NCBI GenBank assembly: GCA_034112085.1
Contig: JAWUWD010000053.1
Coordinates: forward strand, 1 to 46,253
DNA length: 46,253 nt
Direction of reading: 5' to 3'
DNA from: JAWUWD01 sp034112085
GTDB lineage: Bacteria; Bacteroidota; Bacteroidia; Cytophagales; Cyclobacteriaceae
The notes beneath the pieces were generated by a model that did not search any database, had not been told where the DNA came from, and was given only the letters and a program-made list of their open reading frames with translations. A program made the translations under genes and the position numbers. Each line of letters opens with the position of its first letter. Positions within the stretch are counted from its first letter, which is position 1. Positions 26,297-34,545 of this stretch are shown here, one piece after another.

Positions 26297-27238
26297 CTAA
26301 AATCTATATACATAAGCGATGGTTTGTACACTATGGCGAGTCAGCTGATCTGGATTGACTTCTCTCTGAGTTATCTTAAATCCAACGATGAATTTGATAC
26401 TCGATTTGACATTAAAGTTATAACCAAAACTTCCTAATGCGGTGAGTGCCATACCTACTGTTTTATCTACTTTTTCGTAAGTACCTGCCTTATCGATTTG
26501 ATCTTTAGTAATTCTAAAAATGGGTAACGCACCAAAGCTAAAGTTATAATTAGAAAACCTCCAGTTCCGTTCGGCTCGCAGCATAATGTCAGTACCTCTT
26601 TTCAGATTAAAAGCAATATCATGCTTTCTGATGTAAGATTGACTCCTGTATTCACCCCAATCTTTCCATGAAAATTGATTGTTGTTGGCCGTTAGTGCAT
26701 TTTGATAGCCTGCTGCGAAGAGCCATTTTTTGCTAATCACTGATATTCCCGCAATGACATCGAAACTCCCAAGACTGGTTTGGTAATACATTGGGTAGTG
26801 ACTTCCTCGGTTCGATAAATTGTCATCTTCCTTTTTGAGATCGCTATTGTTAGAGGGTATTTTAGCACCTAGTGTAGCATTTATGTCATATCTGTCAGTT
26901 GAATGAACGCTGCGTGTAGCACTTATAGAAATATCTCCAATACCTGATGTGCTTCCCAGATTACCAGATATAGATTGATAGGGGAGTTTGAATTGAAAAG
27001 TAGTCTCCCTGAGAGAGAATGCAAAATCAATATTTGTCACAAGGATTATTGGTGTTAAAGTTGTTTTACCACGGTACTGACTAATTTCTATTGCTCTTAA
27101 CTTGAAGTTGGTATTCTTACTGTATGACTGGTCTGGTTTCATAGCTCCCATAGTGCAAAATCCAGCATCACTGCATCCCTGACTGTATCCGACAGCACTG
27201 ATTAGCAAGAGACATAATAAAGAAATAAATTTATTCAT
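26297..27238 (-). CDS. Predicted outer-membrane beta-barrel protein, partner of the CHAT protein
   Basis: 313 residues. A signal peptide ends about GYSQ (residue 20); the mature protein starts GCSDAGFCTMGAMKPDQ, with two cysteines close to the N terminus. The rest alternates hydrophobic and polar residues in strands (e.g. 'FAFSLRETTFQFKLPY', 'IAFNLKRGTDIMLRAER') and ends in the aromatic 'TIAYVYRF', as outer-membrane barrels do. It is reminiscent of transporter-like/MetA-pathway barrels, but I recognise no exact family. It is the first gene of a three-gene minus-strand cassette, with the CHAT gene beginning 3 bases later. It may anchor or feed the periplasmic CHAT protein, which is inference. 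Confidence 0.82.
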   Translation of the reverse strand: MNKFISLLCLLLISAVGYSQGCSDAGFCTMGAMKPDQSYSKNTNFKLRAIEISQYRGKTTLTPIILVTNIDFAFSLRETTFQFKLPYQSISGNLGSTSGIGDISISATRSVHSTDRYDINATLGAKIPSNNSDLKKEDDNLSNRGSHYPMYYQTSLGSFDVIAGISVISKKWLFAAGYQNALTANNNQFSWKDWGEYRSQSYIRKHDIAFNLKRGTDIMLRAERNWRFSNYNFSFGALPIFRITKDQIDKAGTYEKVDKTVGMALTALGSFGYNFNVKSSIKFIVGFKITQREVNPDQLTRHSVQTIAYVYRF

Positions 27239-27692
27239 TGATTAAATATTGAGATATTGAAACTAATGATTCTATACGAATTTTGTTTCTTTTATTTTGA
27301 AATTAATATCGATAGGAAGGAATAGTAACCTGTAAATTAGATTGTTATTCTAACGTCAATTGATTTTCATGATTACAACTAATGCTACCAAAGATAGAAA
27401 TCAGTCATATATTTTTATGCTGGTAAACCGACAAATGATAGCATTTTCCCAACATTGAATCGAATTCCTGAAGTTTCATGCAGATTACTAAATACAGTGT
27501 TATCTGGAAGTTTATTTTGAAGAATTGTCTTATTATTGGTTGAAAAGACAAACTCAATATGCGATCGGTGCGGCATAGATGTTGGTGTAATTGAGACATT
27601 CAAACTATTAATTCTTTGCCATTAGTGTTCTTTTCACTATTAAAATAAATAATTTGCCAAATCAATAGTAACCTGGATAACCTAAACATCTC
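27239..27692. other. 454-base spacer between divergent units
   Basis: The spacer between the beta-barrel gene and the VAT1-like gene is AT-rich. It contains one weak minus-strand reading frame at 27415-27603 (listed separately). I see no tRNA-like cloverleaf, no strong hairpin and no exact TAnnTTTG box. A TA-n-TTTG variant (TAATTTG) lies about 40 bases before the VAT1-like gene and could be its -7 element. It may include a decayed gene. Confidence 0.5.
27415..27603 (-). CDS. Possible small protein or gene remnant
   Basis: A 62-residue frame starting with ATG, without signal peptide or recognised motif. Its codon use looks ordinary and it contains a hydrophobic/aromatic C-terminal piece 'GKMLSFVGLPA'. 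A second frame of similar length overlaps it on the same strand (27405-27599), which argues for chance openness of AT-rich DNA. It could be a real microprotein, a relic of a larger gene, or nothing. Confidence 0.2.
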   Translation of the reverse strand: MNVSITPTSMPHRSHIEFVFSTNNKTILQNKLPDNTVFSNLHETSGIRFNVGKMLSFVGLPA

Positions 27693-28712
27693 ATGCAAAG
27701 AAAAGTATACCGAATGATTCCTAGGGCTGGTTCGATTAAAAACTTAAAACTGGTAGAGGAGAGATTGGATAGACTAGAGGTTAATGAGGTCACAGTGTCA
27801 GTGAAGGCGATCGGACTTAATTTTGCTGATGTTTTTGCCATGTATGGGCTCTATGGAGCTACACCTGAGGGTAGTTTTGTTCCGGGTCTAGAATATTGCG
27901 GAGTGGTATCGGAAGTAGGAAGTGAAGTTGATCAATATGACGTTGGAGACCGAGTGATGGGAGTGACCAAGTTTGGAGGCTATGCTTCACACATCAATAA
28001 TCATGAGCAATACTTAAGCCCATTACCTGAAGATTGGTCTTTTTCCGAAGGAGCAGCATATCTCGTTCAAGCATTGACCGCGTATTACGCCTTAGTTTAT
28101 TTAGGAAATTTGGAGAAGGAAGGGACTGTCCTCATTCATAGTGCCGCTGGGGGAGTTGGTTTATTGGCCAATAAAATCGCCAAAACTTATAATGCCACAA
28201 CTATTGGTGCGGTTGGCAATGAATCGAAACTAGCTTTATTGAAGCAACAAGGCTATGATCATGGTATTGTGAGGAGTAAACAATTCAAGAAGGACTTGAT
28301 CAATGCACTTGGCAAGAAACCTCTGGATGTTGTGCTGGAGTGTATTGGAGGTAAATTTTTCACTAATAGCTATCAAGTAATGGCCAAGCAAGGAAGATTG
28401 GTGACCTACGGATCTGCGCGTTATGGACAGACTTCAGCAAGACCTAATTATTTAAAGTTGATTTGGACTTACCTGACTAGGGCCAAACTTGATCCTCAAA
28501 ATATGATTGAAGAAAATAAGTCCGTGATGGGATTTAATCTCATCTGGTTATATGAGCAAGAAGAATTGCTCAAGGAAGTGCTTTTAGGCTTGAATAAACT
28601 TAATATTGGAAAGCCTCATGTAGGACATGAATTTTCATTTGATGATATGCATGGCGCTATAAAGTTATTTCAAAGTGGTAAGACAGTAGGTAAAGTAGTC
28701 GTCAATTTATGA
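27693..28712 (+). CDS. VAT1-like zinc-independent MDR oxidoreductase
   Basis: 339 residues of the medium-chain dehydrogenase/reductase superfamily. A GroES-like N-terminal part spans about 15-125 ('LNFADVFAMYGLYG', 'FVPGLEYCGVV'). The Rossmann half has the nucleotide loop AAGGVG at 151-156, then 'VVLECIGG' and 'GRLVTYGSA'. No catalytic-zinc or structural-zinc cysteines are present, so it groups with quinone oxidoreductase / VAT-1 homologues that use NADPH. The stretch 'IEENKSVMGFNLIWL' is typical of the VAT1 branch. The substrate is probably an electrophilic ketone or quinone, not resolved here. Its stop codon overlaps the start of the CPBP protease gene (ATGA), so the two are coupled. Confidence 0.9.
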   Translation: MQRKVYRMIPRAGSIKNLKLVEERLDRLEVNEVTVSVKAIGLNFADVFAMYGLYGATPEGSFVPGLEYCGVVSEVGSEVDQYDVGDRVMGVTKFGGYASHINNHEQYLSPLPEDWSFSEGAAYLVQALTAYYALVYLGNLEKEGTVLIHSAAGGVGLLANKIAKTYNATTIGAVGNESKLALLKQQGYDHGIVRSKQFKKDLINALGKKPLDVVLECIGGKFFTNSYQVMAKQGRLVTYGSARYGQTSARPNYLKLIWTYLTRAKLDPQNMIEENKSVMGFNLIWLYEQEELLKEVLLGLNKLNIGKPHVGHEFSFDDMHGAIKLFQSGKTVGKVVVNL

Positions 28713-29641
28713 AGTCATTAGCCAGTTATATTAAGGAATATGTAAGTGCCTATTTCAATTGGAAATTGTATGTATCTATAGCGGTATTACTAACCATAAG
28801 TATTGCCTTTAATTATCATTATGATTTTGAAGATAGTGTGATCGACAGCTATTTTGGCCAGAACATTCAAATTCTGTATTTCTTTTTATTTGAAGCACTG
28901 CCTTACTATTCTGTTTGTTTGTTCATATACATTTTCACTTCGTATAAGATTTTTTTAACTCAGAAGGGGTTCTGGATTACTTCTTTGGTCGGATTATTTG
29001 TACTGGCGATTGACAGATCATTTTCTTTACATAGATCTTTGCTACCCTTATTACCCTATCAACTAGATACTTTTGTGTTTAGATGTGTAAGCAATTTGAG
29101 TACAGTCCTGGTGGTTGTCATGCCGCTGTATTTGTTTTATAGATTTATAGATGAGAAGTCACCATCATTCTATGGAGTGACGAGGAAGGGGGTGAATCTC
29201 AAGCCATATTTTTTATTGCTGTTGTTGGTACTGCCGTTGGTTATAGGAGCTTCATTCTCAGCTGACTTTTTAAGACAATATCCTATGTATCAGCGTGCCA
29301 ATGGTTTGATTGCAGCTCAATTCTTGAACTTACCAGAATGGGTGATGGCAATTGCGTACGAGGTTACTTATGCGCTGAGTTTTTTCTCTGTAGAATTGTT
29401 TTTTCGGGGTTTTTTAATTCTAGGCTTGATGCGATATCTGGGCCCATATGTGATTTTGCCAATGGTTGCGAGTTATGCTTTCCTTCATTTTGGAAAGCCA
29501 GTAGGAGAGACTATTGGGTCAATATTTGGTGGTTATATACTGGGAATTGTAGCTTACTATAGCCGTAACATTTGGGGCGGAGTTATTGTACACATGGGGT
29601 TGGCTTTGCTGATGGAATTGGCAGCATTTATACAGCGATAA
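28709..29641 (+). CDS. CPBP (CAAX/Abi) family intramembrane protease-like protein
   Basis: 310 residues with about seven or eight hydrophobic helices, the first at about 18-35. The C-terminal CPBP/Abi domain (about 195-305) holds the usual three motifs: VELFFRG (a single Glu in place of the common EExxxR pair), YAFLH and GGVIVHMG. The glutamate and two histidines needed for an intramembrane glutamic protease are therefore present, but with a reduced first motif. Family members cleave prenylated or other membrane peptides, or act in bacteriocin immunity and protein sorting. It overlaps the upstream oxidoreductase by 4 bases. It converges on the sirtuin gene with an 11-base gap and no terminator. 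Confidence 0.88.
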   Translation: MKSLASYIKEYVSAYFNWKLYVSIAVLLTISIAFNYHYDFEDSVIDSYFGQNIQILYFFLFEALPYYSVCLFIYIFTSYKIFLTQKGFWITSLVGLFVLAIDRSFSLHRSLLPLLPYQLDTFVFRCVSNLSTVLVVVMPLYLFYRFIDEKSPSFYGVTRKGVNLKPYFLLLLLVLPLVIGASFSADFLRQYPMYQRANGLIAAQFLNLPEWVMAIAYEVTYALSFFSVELFFRGFLILGLMRYLGPYVILPMVASYAFLHFGKPVGETIGSIFGGYILGIVAYYSRNIWGGVIVHMGLALLMELAAFIQR

Positions 29642-29652
29642 TAGAATGATCG

Positions 29653-30333
29653 CTAACCTCTCAAGTTCACTCTAAACTCCTCCAATCCCTCACTACCAAT
29701 TTTCTCTATCAAGTGCAGGTTGGGTAGGACAGGGACATCCGGCAGATGTGGGTCTATAATGTATTTGGGAATATTTTCAGCAACATAGTTGATCAAACCC
29801 GCTGCGGGATAGACAGCCATAGAAGTACCAATGATAACAAAAATATCAGCAGACATGGCTTCTTGAATAGCAATATCCATCATGGGAACCTCTTCGCCAA
29901 ACCAAACAATATCAGGTCTTAGTTGGCTACCTTTTTCACACAGGTCACCAGTGTTGAGTTCCCAGTCGTCTACATCATAGACGAGTTTATCATCTACTGT
30001 ACTTCTGGATTTGAAAAGCTCTCCATGGAGGTGATTTACATTAGTGGAGCCAGCTTTTTCATGGAGGTTGTCTACATTCTGAGTAATGATGACTACTTTA
30101 TGGTCTTGCTCCAGTTCAGCCAGTATTTGATGACCACGATTGGGTTTAGCTGAGAGCGCATTTTTCCTACGTTCATTGTAGAAATTAAGTACTAGTTCTT
30201 GATTGGCTGCCCAACCTTGTGGAGAGGCTACTTCCATTACATCATGACCTTCCCAAAGACCATGGGCGTCTCTAAAAGTTGGGATACCACTTTCGGCACT
30301 GATGCCTGCTCCGGTAAGAACGACTATTTTCAT
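29653..30333 (-). CDS. cobB: NAD-dependent protein deacylase, sirtuin class III, without zinc cysteines
   Basis: 226 residues. NAD-binding motifs are GAGISAESGIPTFRD (8-22), TQNVDNLH (84-91) and GTSMAVYPAAG, with catalytic H103 in HLHGEL. The FYNERR segment supplies the Y52/R55 pair that favours acidic acyl groups, so desuccinylation or demalonylation is likely along with deacetylation. The four zinc-ligand cysteines of most sirtuins are absent: the protein has only one cysteine (in GDLCEKG). Short zinc-less sirtuins of this shape seem recurrent in Bacteroidota. It lies downstream of topA on the same strand, separated by a long inverted repeat, so it is probably transcribed on its own. Confidence 0.92.
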   Translation of the reverse strand: MKIVVLTGAGISAESGIPTFRDAHGLWEGHDVMEVASPQGWAANQELVLNFYNERRKNALSAKPNRGHQILAELEQDHKVVIITQNVDNLHEKAGSTNVNHLHGELFKSRSTVDDKLVYDVDDWELNTGDLCEKGSQLRPDIVWFGEEVPMMDIAIQEAMSADIFVIIGTSMAVYPAAGLINYVAENIPKYIIDPHLPDVPVLPNLHLIEKIGSEGLEEFRVNLRG

Positions 30334-30353
30334 TTACACAATTTGGAAATGTA

Positions 30354-30400
30354 TTAATTTGAAGAGGTGATAACTAAGAACGATCACCTCTTCAAATTAA
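30354..30400 (-). terminator. 18-base inverted repeat between topA and the sirtuin gene (probable terminator)
   Basis: Perfect 18-base arms at 30354-30371 and 30383-30400 around an 11-base loop; the core is GAAGAGGTGAT paired with ATCACCTCTTC. It starts 13 bases after the topA stop on the minus strand. There is no long U tract, only AAATTAAT at the base, so it may be a terminator of atypical form or an mRNA-stabilising hairpin. Confidence 0.6.
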
Positions 30401-30412
30401 CCAATCGTCACA

Positions 30413-32743
30413 TTAAGATTTTTTTCGGCCTCTTGCTTTTTTCTCAGGAGCGTTGGCTGCTAGTTCGATACATTCTTCTAGAGTCAATTCCGCAGGTTCT
30501 TTGTCCTTAGGAATTTTCACATTCTTCTTTCCAGCCTTGATATATGGTCCATATCGTCCGTTGAGAACTTGAATGTCAGGATTTTCATCCCAAGTCTTGA
30601 TGTATTTGTTAGCTTCAGTTTCGATCTTGACATCTATCAATTCAATAGCACGAGGCATTTGGATATCCAATGGGTCTTCTCCTTTAGGAATTGAGACAAA
30701 AAGATTGGTGTATTTTAAATATGGCCCAAATCTTCCAATCGCAGCAACTACCTTATTGCCTTGATATTCACCAACTTCTCTTGGAAGTTTGAAGAGTTCC
30801 AATGCTTCTTCTAAAGTTATACGCTCTATGAATTGTCCCTGTCTAAGACTAGCGAATGTTGGCTTTTCTCCATCCTCCTCCTCAGGAGTTTCTCCTAATT
30901 GGGCAAGAGGTCCAAATTTACCAAGTCTCACGATTACGGTCTTGCCAGTTTTCGGATCAATCCCTAGTTCGCGAGAGGTGTCAAGGCTCTTTCTATCTAT
31001 CAGACTGGTCACTTCTACTTTACTGTGAAAGTCTTTATAGAAGGTATCAATCATTGTATTCCACTTCTTAGCTCCATGAGCGATTTCATCAAACTCCTTT
31101 TCTACATCAGCAGTAAATGAGAAGTTAGTCACATTAGGGAAGTGTTCTACGAGGAAGTCCGTGACGACCATGGCGATATTAGTTGGAAATAGTTTCCCTT
31201 TTTCCGCACCTGTAATTTCAGTTTTTGAGAGAGGAGTGACCATACCATCTTTCAATGTTATGAATCTGTATGCTCGCTCGGTTCCATCCCTAAACTCTTT
31301 CTCCACGTAGTTACGCTTCTGAATAGTTGAGATGGTTGGTGCATAGGTAGATGGTCTTCCAATACCCAACTCTTCTAATTTTTTCACCAAACTCGCTTCC
31401 GTATATCTAGCAGGATGTCTTGAGAAACCTTCTTTGGCAAACATATCATTCAAAGCAAGAATTTGCCCTATATTCAATGGAGGCAACATGCCTTTTTGTT
31501 CATCATTTTCGTTCTCTTCTTCGTCATCAGACGACTCGATATATGCTTTTAAGAAACCTTCAAATTTGATAACCTCCCCTGATGCCGTAAGCGTCTGAGG
31601 AAGAGTAGAAATGCCAATCGTAGCTATAGTCTTCTCTAATTGTGCATCGGCCATTTGAGAAGCTATAGCACGTTTCCAGATCAAGTCATACAATCTCTTT
31701 TGTCCACTGTCTTGTCCGGCATCTCTATTGGAAAAGTTGGTAGGACGAATGGCTTCGTGAGCTTCTTGCGCATTACTTGATTTCGTTTTGAACACCCGTG
31801 TTTGTACAAAGTCTCCACCATATGACTTGGTGATTTCAGCTACCGCATCATTTACCGCTTCTTGAGATAGATTCACTGAATCTGTTCTCATATAAGAGAT
31901 ATTACCTGCTTCATACAGTTTTTGAGCAACTGTCATGGTTTGCAATACTGAGAATCCGAGTTTTCTACTAGCTTCTTGCTGCAACGTAGAGGTGGTAAAT
32001 GGAGGTGTTGGAGATTTCTTAGCTGGCTTCTTTTGTAAGTCTTTAATATCAAACTCTGCTCCATTACAAGAATTTAGAAATTCAGTGGCTTCTGCTTCTG
32101 ATTTGAATTTGGAAGGTAGTTCTGCTGTTAATATTTTCCCACCACCCAAATCAAAGTTGGCTGTGATTCTAAATGATGATACCGCTGTAAACTTATCAAT
32201 TTCACGCTCACGATCCACAACGATCCTGACGGCTACTGATTGCACTCTACCGGCAGAAAGACCAGTCTTGATTTTCTTCCATAGGATAGGAGACAACTCA
32301 AAACCTACAAGTCTGTCAAGTATTCTTCTTGCTTGTTGGGCATTGACTAGGTCAATATCAATTTCTCTTGGATTCTCTATTGCTTTAGTGATTGCTCCTT
32401 TAGTGATCTCTCTAAAAACAATCCGCTTTGTTTTACTATCATCTAACTTCAAAGCTTCTTTTAGGTGCCAAGAAATGGCTTCTCCTTCACGGTCATCATC
32501 ACTTGCTAGATAGATGGTTTCTGCAGATTTTGATAATTTCTTCAATTCTGCGATCACTTTTTTCTTATCAGCGGTCACTTCGTAGGTTGGAGCAAACCCA
32601 TTTGCTATATCAATAGCTTTATCTCCTTTGGGAAGATCTCTTACATGTCCATAGCTGGAGGTGACTTTGTAATCCTTCCCTAGGTATCCTTCAATGGTCT
32701 TCGCTTTGGCAGGAGACTCTACGATTACTAAATTCTTTGACAT
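30413..32743 (-). CDS. topA: DNA topoisomerase I (type IA)
   Basis: 776 residues from the ATG at 32743 (MSKNLVIVESPAKAKTIEGYLG). An in-frame ATG at 32794 would add 17 residues but lies upstream of a likely promoter box and is not part of the family N terminus. The TOPRIM domain is at about 3-120 with E9 and DDDREGE (82-88). The catalytic tyrosine is Y284 in ISYMRTDS, within the type IA core. The C terminus carries three Toprim_Crpt-like repeats with the GRYGPYIK-type motif instead of cysteine zinc fingers, and ends in a basic tail, KKARGRKKS. It relaxes negative supercoils behind RNA polymerase. It is divergent from the SixA-like gene. Confidence 0.97.
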   Translation of the reverse strand: MSKNLVIVESPAKAKTIEGYLGKDYKVTSSYGHVRDLPKGDKAIDIANGFAPTYEVTADKKKVIAELKKLSKSAETIYLASDDDREGEAISWHLKEALKLDDSKTKRIVFREITKGAITKAIENPREIDIDLVNAQQARRILDRLVGFELSPILWKKIKTGLSAGRVQSVAVRIVVDREREIDKFTAVSSFRITANFDLGGGKILTAELPSKFKSEAEATEFLNSCNGAEFDIKDLQKKPAKKSPTPPFTTSTLQQEASRKLGFSVLQTMTVAQKLYEAGNISYMRTDSVNLSQEAVNDAVAEITKSYGGDFVQTRVFKTKSSNAQEAHEAIRPTNFSNRDAGQDSGQKRLYDLIWKRAIASQMADAQLEKTIATIGISTLPQTLTASGEVIKFEGFLKAYIESSDDEEENENDEQKGMLPPLNIGQILALNDMFAKEGFSRHPARYTEASLVKKLEELGIGRPSTYAPTISTIQKRNYVEKEFRDGTERAYRFITLKDGMVTPLSKTEITGAEKGKLFPTNIAMVVTDFLVEHFPNVTNFSFTADVEKEFDEIAHGAKKWNTMIDTFYKDFHSKVEVTSLIDRKSLDTSRELGIDPKTGKTVIVRLGKFGPLAQLGETPEEEDGEKPTFASLRQGQFIERITLEEALELFKLPREVGEYQGNKVVAAIGRFGPYLKYTNLFVSIPKGEDPLDIQMPRAIELIDVKIETEANKYIKTWDENPDIQVLNGRYGPYIKAGKKNVKIPKDKEPAELTLEECIELAANAPEKKARGRKKS

Positions 32744-32756
32744 AGAAATATGGTTA

Positions 32757-32780
32757 TGGCGTTTTGGAACGCCAAAGATG
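32757..32780 (-). promoter_or_regulatory. topA promoter box and overlapping palindrome
   Basis: On the minus strand CATCTTTG (32780-32773) is a one-mismatch TAnnTTTG box. It runs into a perfect 7-base palindrome, TGGCGTT / AACGCCA, with a 4-base centre (32757-32774). The palindrome sits where transcription would begin, about 14 bases before the topA ATG. It could be an operator or a leader hairpin. Confidence 0.4.
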
Positions 32781-32872
32781 AATAATTTTTTCAAAAAAAA
32801 AATTATGCGACATGATATTCTCCAACAGTATTTATATATTACTCAAAACAACCACTAATATAGAATGCTCTT

Positions 32873-33376
32873 ATGGCAGTGAAGCAATTGTATTTGTTGA
32901 GGCACGCACAGACTTTAGAAAAGCGGCAAGACGAGAAGGACATTGAACGTATGTTGACACCTATTGGGTTTCAAAATGCGAATAGAATGGGGATGAACTT
33001 GAAAAATAAGAAGGTTCAACCAGATATTATAATCTGTAGTGCTGCTACCCGCACTCAGCAAACAGCAGAAAGTATAGCCGAACACGTATTCTATGATGCT
33101 AACAAAGTACATATCAATAGTGAAGTCTATGATGCATCTATAAGGACGTTACTTACTGTCGTAAATAATCTAAAGGAAGAATGGAAAACAGTCGTGTTGA
33201 TTGGGCATAATCCATCTATCAGCTACTTGGCAGAATATATGACTGGTGAAGCTGTTGGTAATATGTCAACTTGTGGTCTAGTTCATATTGATTTCAATTT
33301 GGACAGCTGGCAAGAAGTGTCTGAAGGTAATGGGGAATTTAAATTTTACGAATATCCTGACCTGCTAAATTTTTAG
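32873..33376 (+). CDS. SixA-like phosphohistidine phosphatase (histidine phosphatase family)
   Basis: 167 residues. The N-terminal catalytic motif LLRHAQT has R10-H11-A in place of the classic RHG, as in SixA. The second essential histidine is in LIGHNPSISYLAEY (about 113-126), and 'IICSAATRTQQTAESI' (about 51-66) is the usual R-T phosphate pocket. SixA enzymes remove phosphate from histidine phosphotransfer proteins; a small-molecule phosphatase role is equally possible. Short, cytoplasmic, ATG start, divergent from topA across about 130 bases. It is followed after 37 bases by the agmatinase-family gene in the same direction, a likely two-gene unit. Confidence 0.9.
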   Translation: MAVKQLYLLRHAQTLEKRQDEKDIERMLTPIGFQNANRMGMNLKNKKVQPDIIICSAATRTQQTAESIAEHVFYDANKVHINSEVYDASIRTLLTVVNNLKEEWKTVVLIGHNPSISYLAEYMTGEAVGNMSTCGLVHIDFNLDSWQEVSEGNGEFKFYEYPDLLNF

Positions 33377-33413
33377 TTCAATTGGCTTCATAATACCCAA
33401 CTCTTTTCTTTTC

Positions 33414-34496
33414 TTGCGCCCAAATCTAAAAACCTTGGAAGACAAGCAAAATCTTATTAATAGCATAGATCCAAATGCAGCTGGACTGAGTGGTAAACTC
33501 TTCGGTATACCATTTACAGAAGATCATGCAGAAGTAGTCTTAATTCCTGTTCCTTGGGAAGTGACAGTATCTTATGGTGCCGGCACTATGGATGGAGCAC
33601 AGACTATTTTAGAAGCCTCCTCTCAAATAGATTTATTTATAAGGGAAATTCCAAATGCATGGCAACTGGGTGTTTATATGTTGCCTTTTCAGGAAGAATT
33701 ATCCATTGAGAATAATAAGAATAGAGATCTAGCCAATCAATATGTTAGACAACTTGAAGAAGGAGTAGAATCTGCCACTTTGGAAATGAAAGTGATACCA
33801 CAGACTGTTAATGAAGTTTGTGAGAAACTCAATATTTTCATAAAGGCTCAGACAGAAGCTAGACTTAATCAAGGAAAGATTGTAGGTGTTGTGGGAGGAG
33901 ATCATAGTTCTTCCTTGGGATTGATCAGGGCATTGAACGATCGATATGATAACTTTGGGATATTGCAGATTGATGCTCATGCCGATTTGCGTAAGTCATA
34001 TCAGGGATTTACTTACTCTCATGCATCGATCATGTACAATGCTTTGAAATGTACTAATGTGTCTAAACTGGTACAAGTAGGGGTAAGAGATTGTTGTGAA
34101 CAAGAGGCTAAGTTTATCAGCACTTCCAATGGAAGAGTAGTTACATTTTTCGATGATGAGATCAAGGAGGCTCAATATCTTGGCAATCAATGGGCAAAGC
34201 TTTGTGGTCAGATAGTAGAACAGCTTCCCGAATACGTATATATAAGTTTTGATATTGATGGACTAGACCCTAGGTTTTGTCCAAATACAGGAACGCCAGT
34301 TCCTGGAGGGTTAGACTTTCAAGAAGCAGCTTACTTGATCAAGGCTGTAGTTAAATCCGGAAGAAAAATTATTGGATTTGACCTCTGCGAAGTTGCTCCA
34401 GGGAGTGATGACTGGGATGGAAATGTTGGTGCTAGAATGCTATATCATCTATGTAACTGGACAGGTGTATCACAAGGTAAGTTGAGACATCGATAG
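33414..34496 (+). CDS. Agmatinase / formimidoylglutamase family ureohydrolase
   Basis: 360 residues as given from a TTG start at 33414. No in-frame ATG lies before residue 59, so a non-ATG start is needed; a second TTG six codons later is an alternative. All binuclear manganese ligands are visible: GGDHS (161-165), DAHAD (187-191) and SFDIDGLDP (about 278-286), followed by TGTPVPGG. The fold is arginase/agmatinase. The family hydrolyses guanidino compounds to urea, or N-formimidoylglutamate to formamide; the substrate cannot be fixed because no speA, hutU or hutH lies nearby. It is longer than agmatinase proper by an insert around residues 85-150. Confidence 0.88.
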   Translation: MRPNLKTLEDKQNLINSIDPNAAGLSGKLFGIPFTEDHAEVVLIPVPWEVTVSYGAGTMDGAQTILEASSQIDLFIREIPNAWQLGVYMLPFQEELSIENNKNRDLANQYVRQLEEGVESATLEMKVIPQTVNEVCEKLNIFIKAQTEARLNQGKIVGVVGGDHSSSLGLIRALNDRYDNFGILQIDAHADLRKSYQGFTYSHASIMYNALKCTNVSKLVQVGVRDCCEQEAKFISTSNGRVVTFFDDEIKEAQYLGNQWAKLCGQIVEQLPEYVYISFDIDGLDPRFCPNTGTPVPGGLDFQEAAYLIKAVVKSGRKIIGFDLCEVAPGSDDWDGNVGARMLYHLCNWTGVSQGKLRHR

Positions 34497-34545
34497 CTAA
34501 TATACCTAACTTGCGCTGATTGCATATCCTTAGAATTAATAAAAT

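Noticed and set aside
32744..32794. 17-residue N-terminal extension of TopA
   Set aside because: It does not resemble the family N terminus, and the likely promoter box lies inside it.
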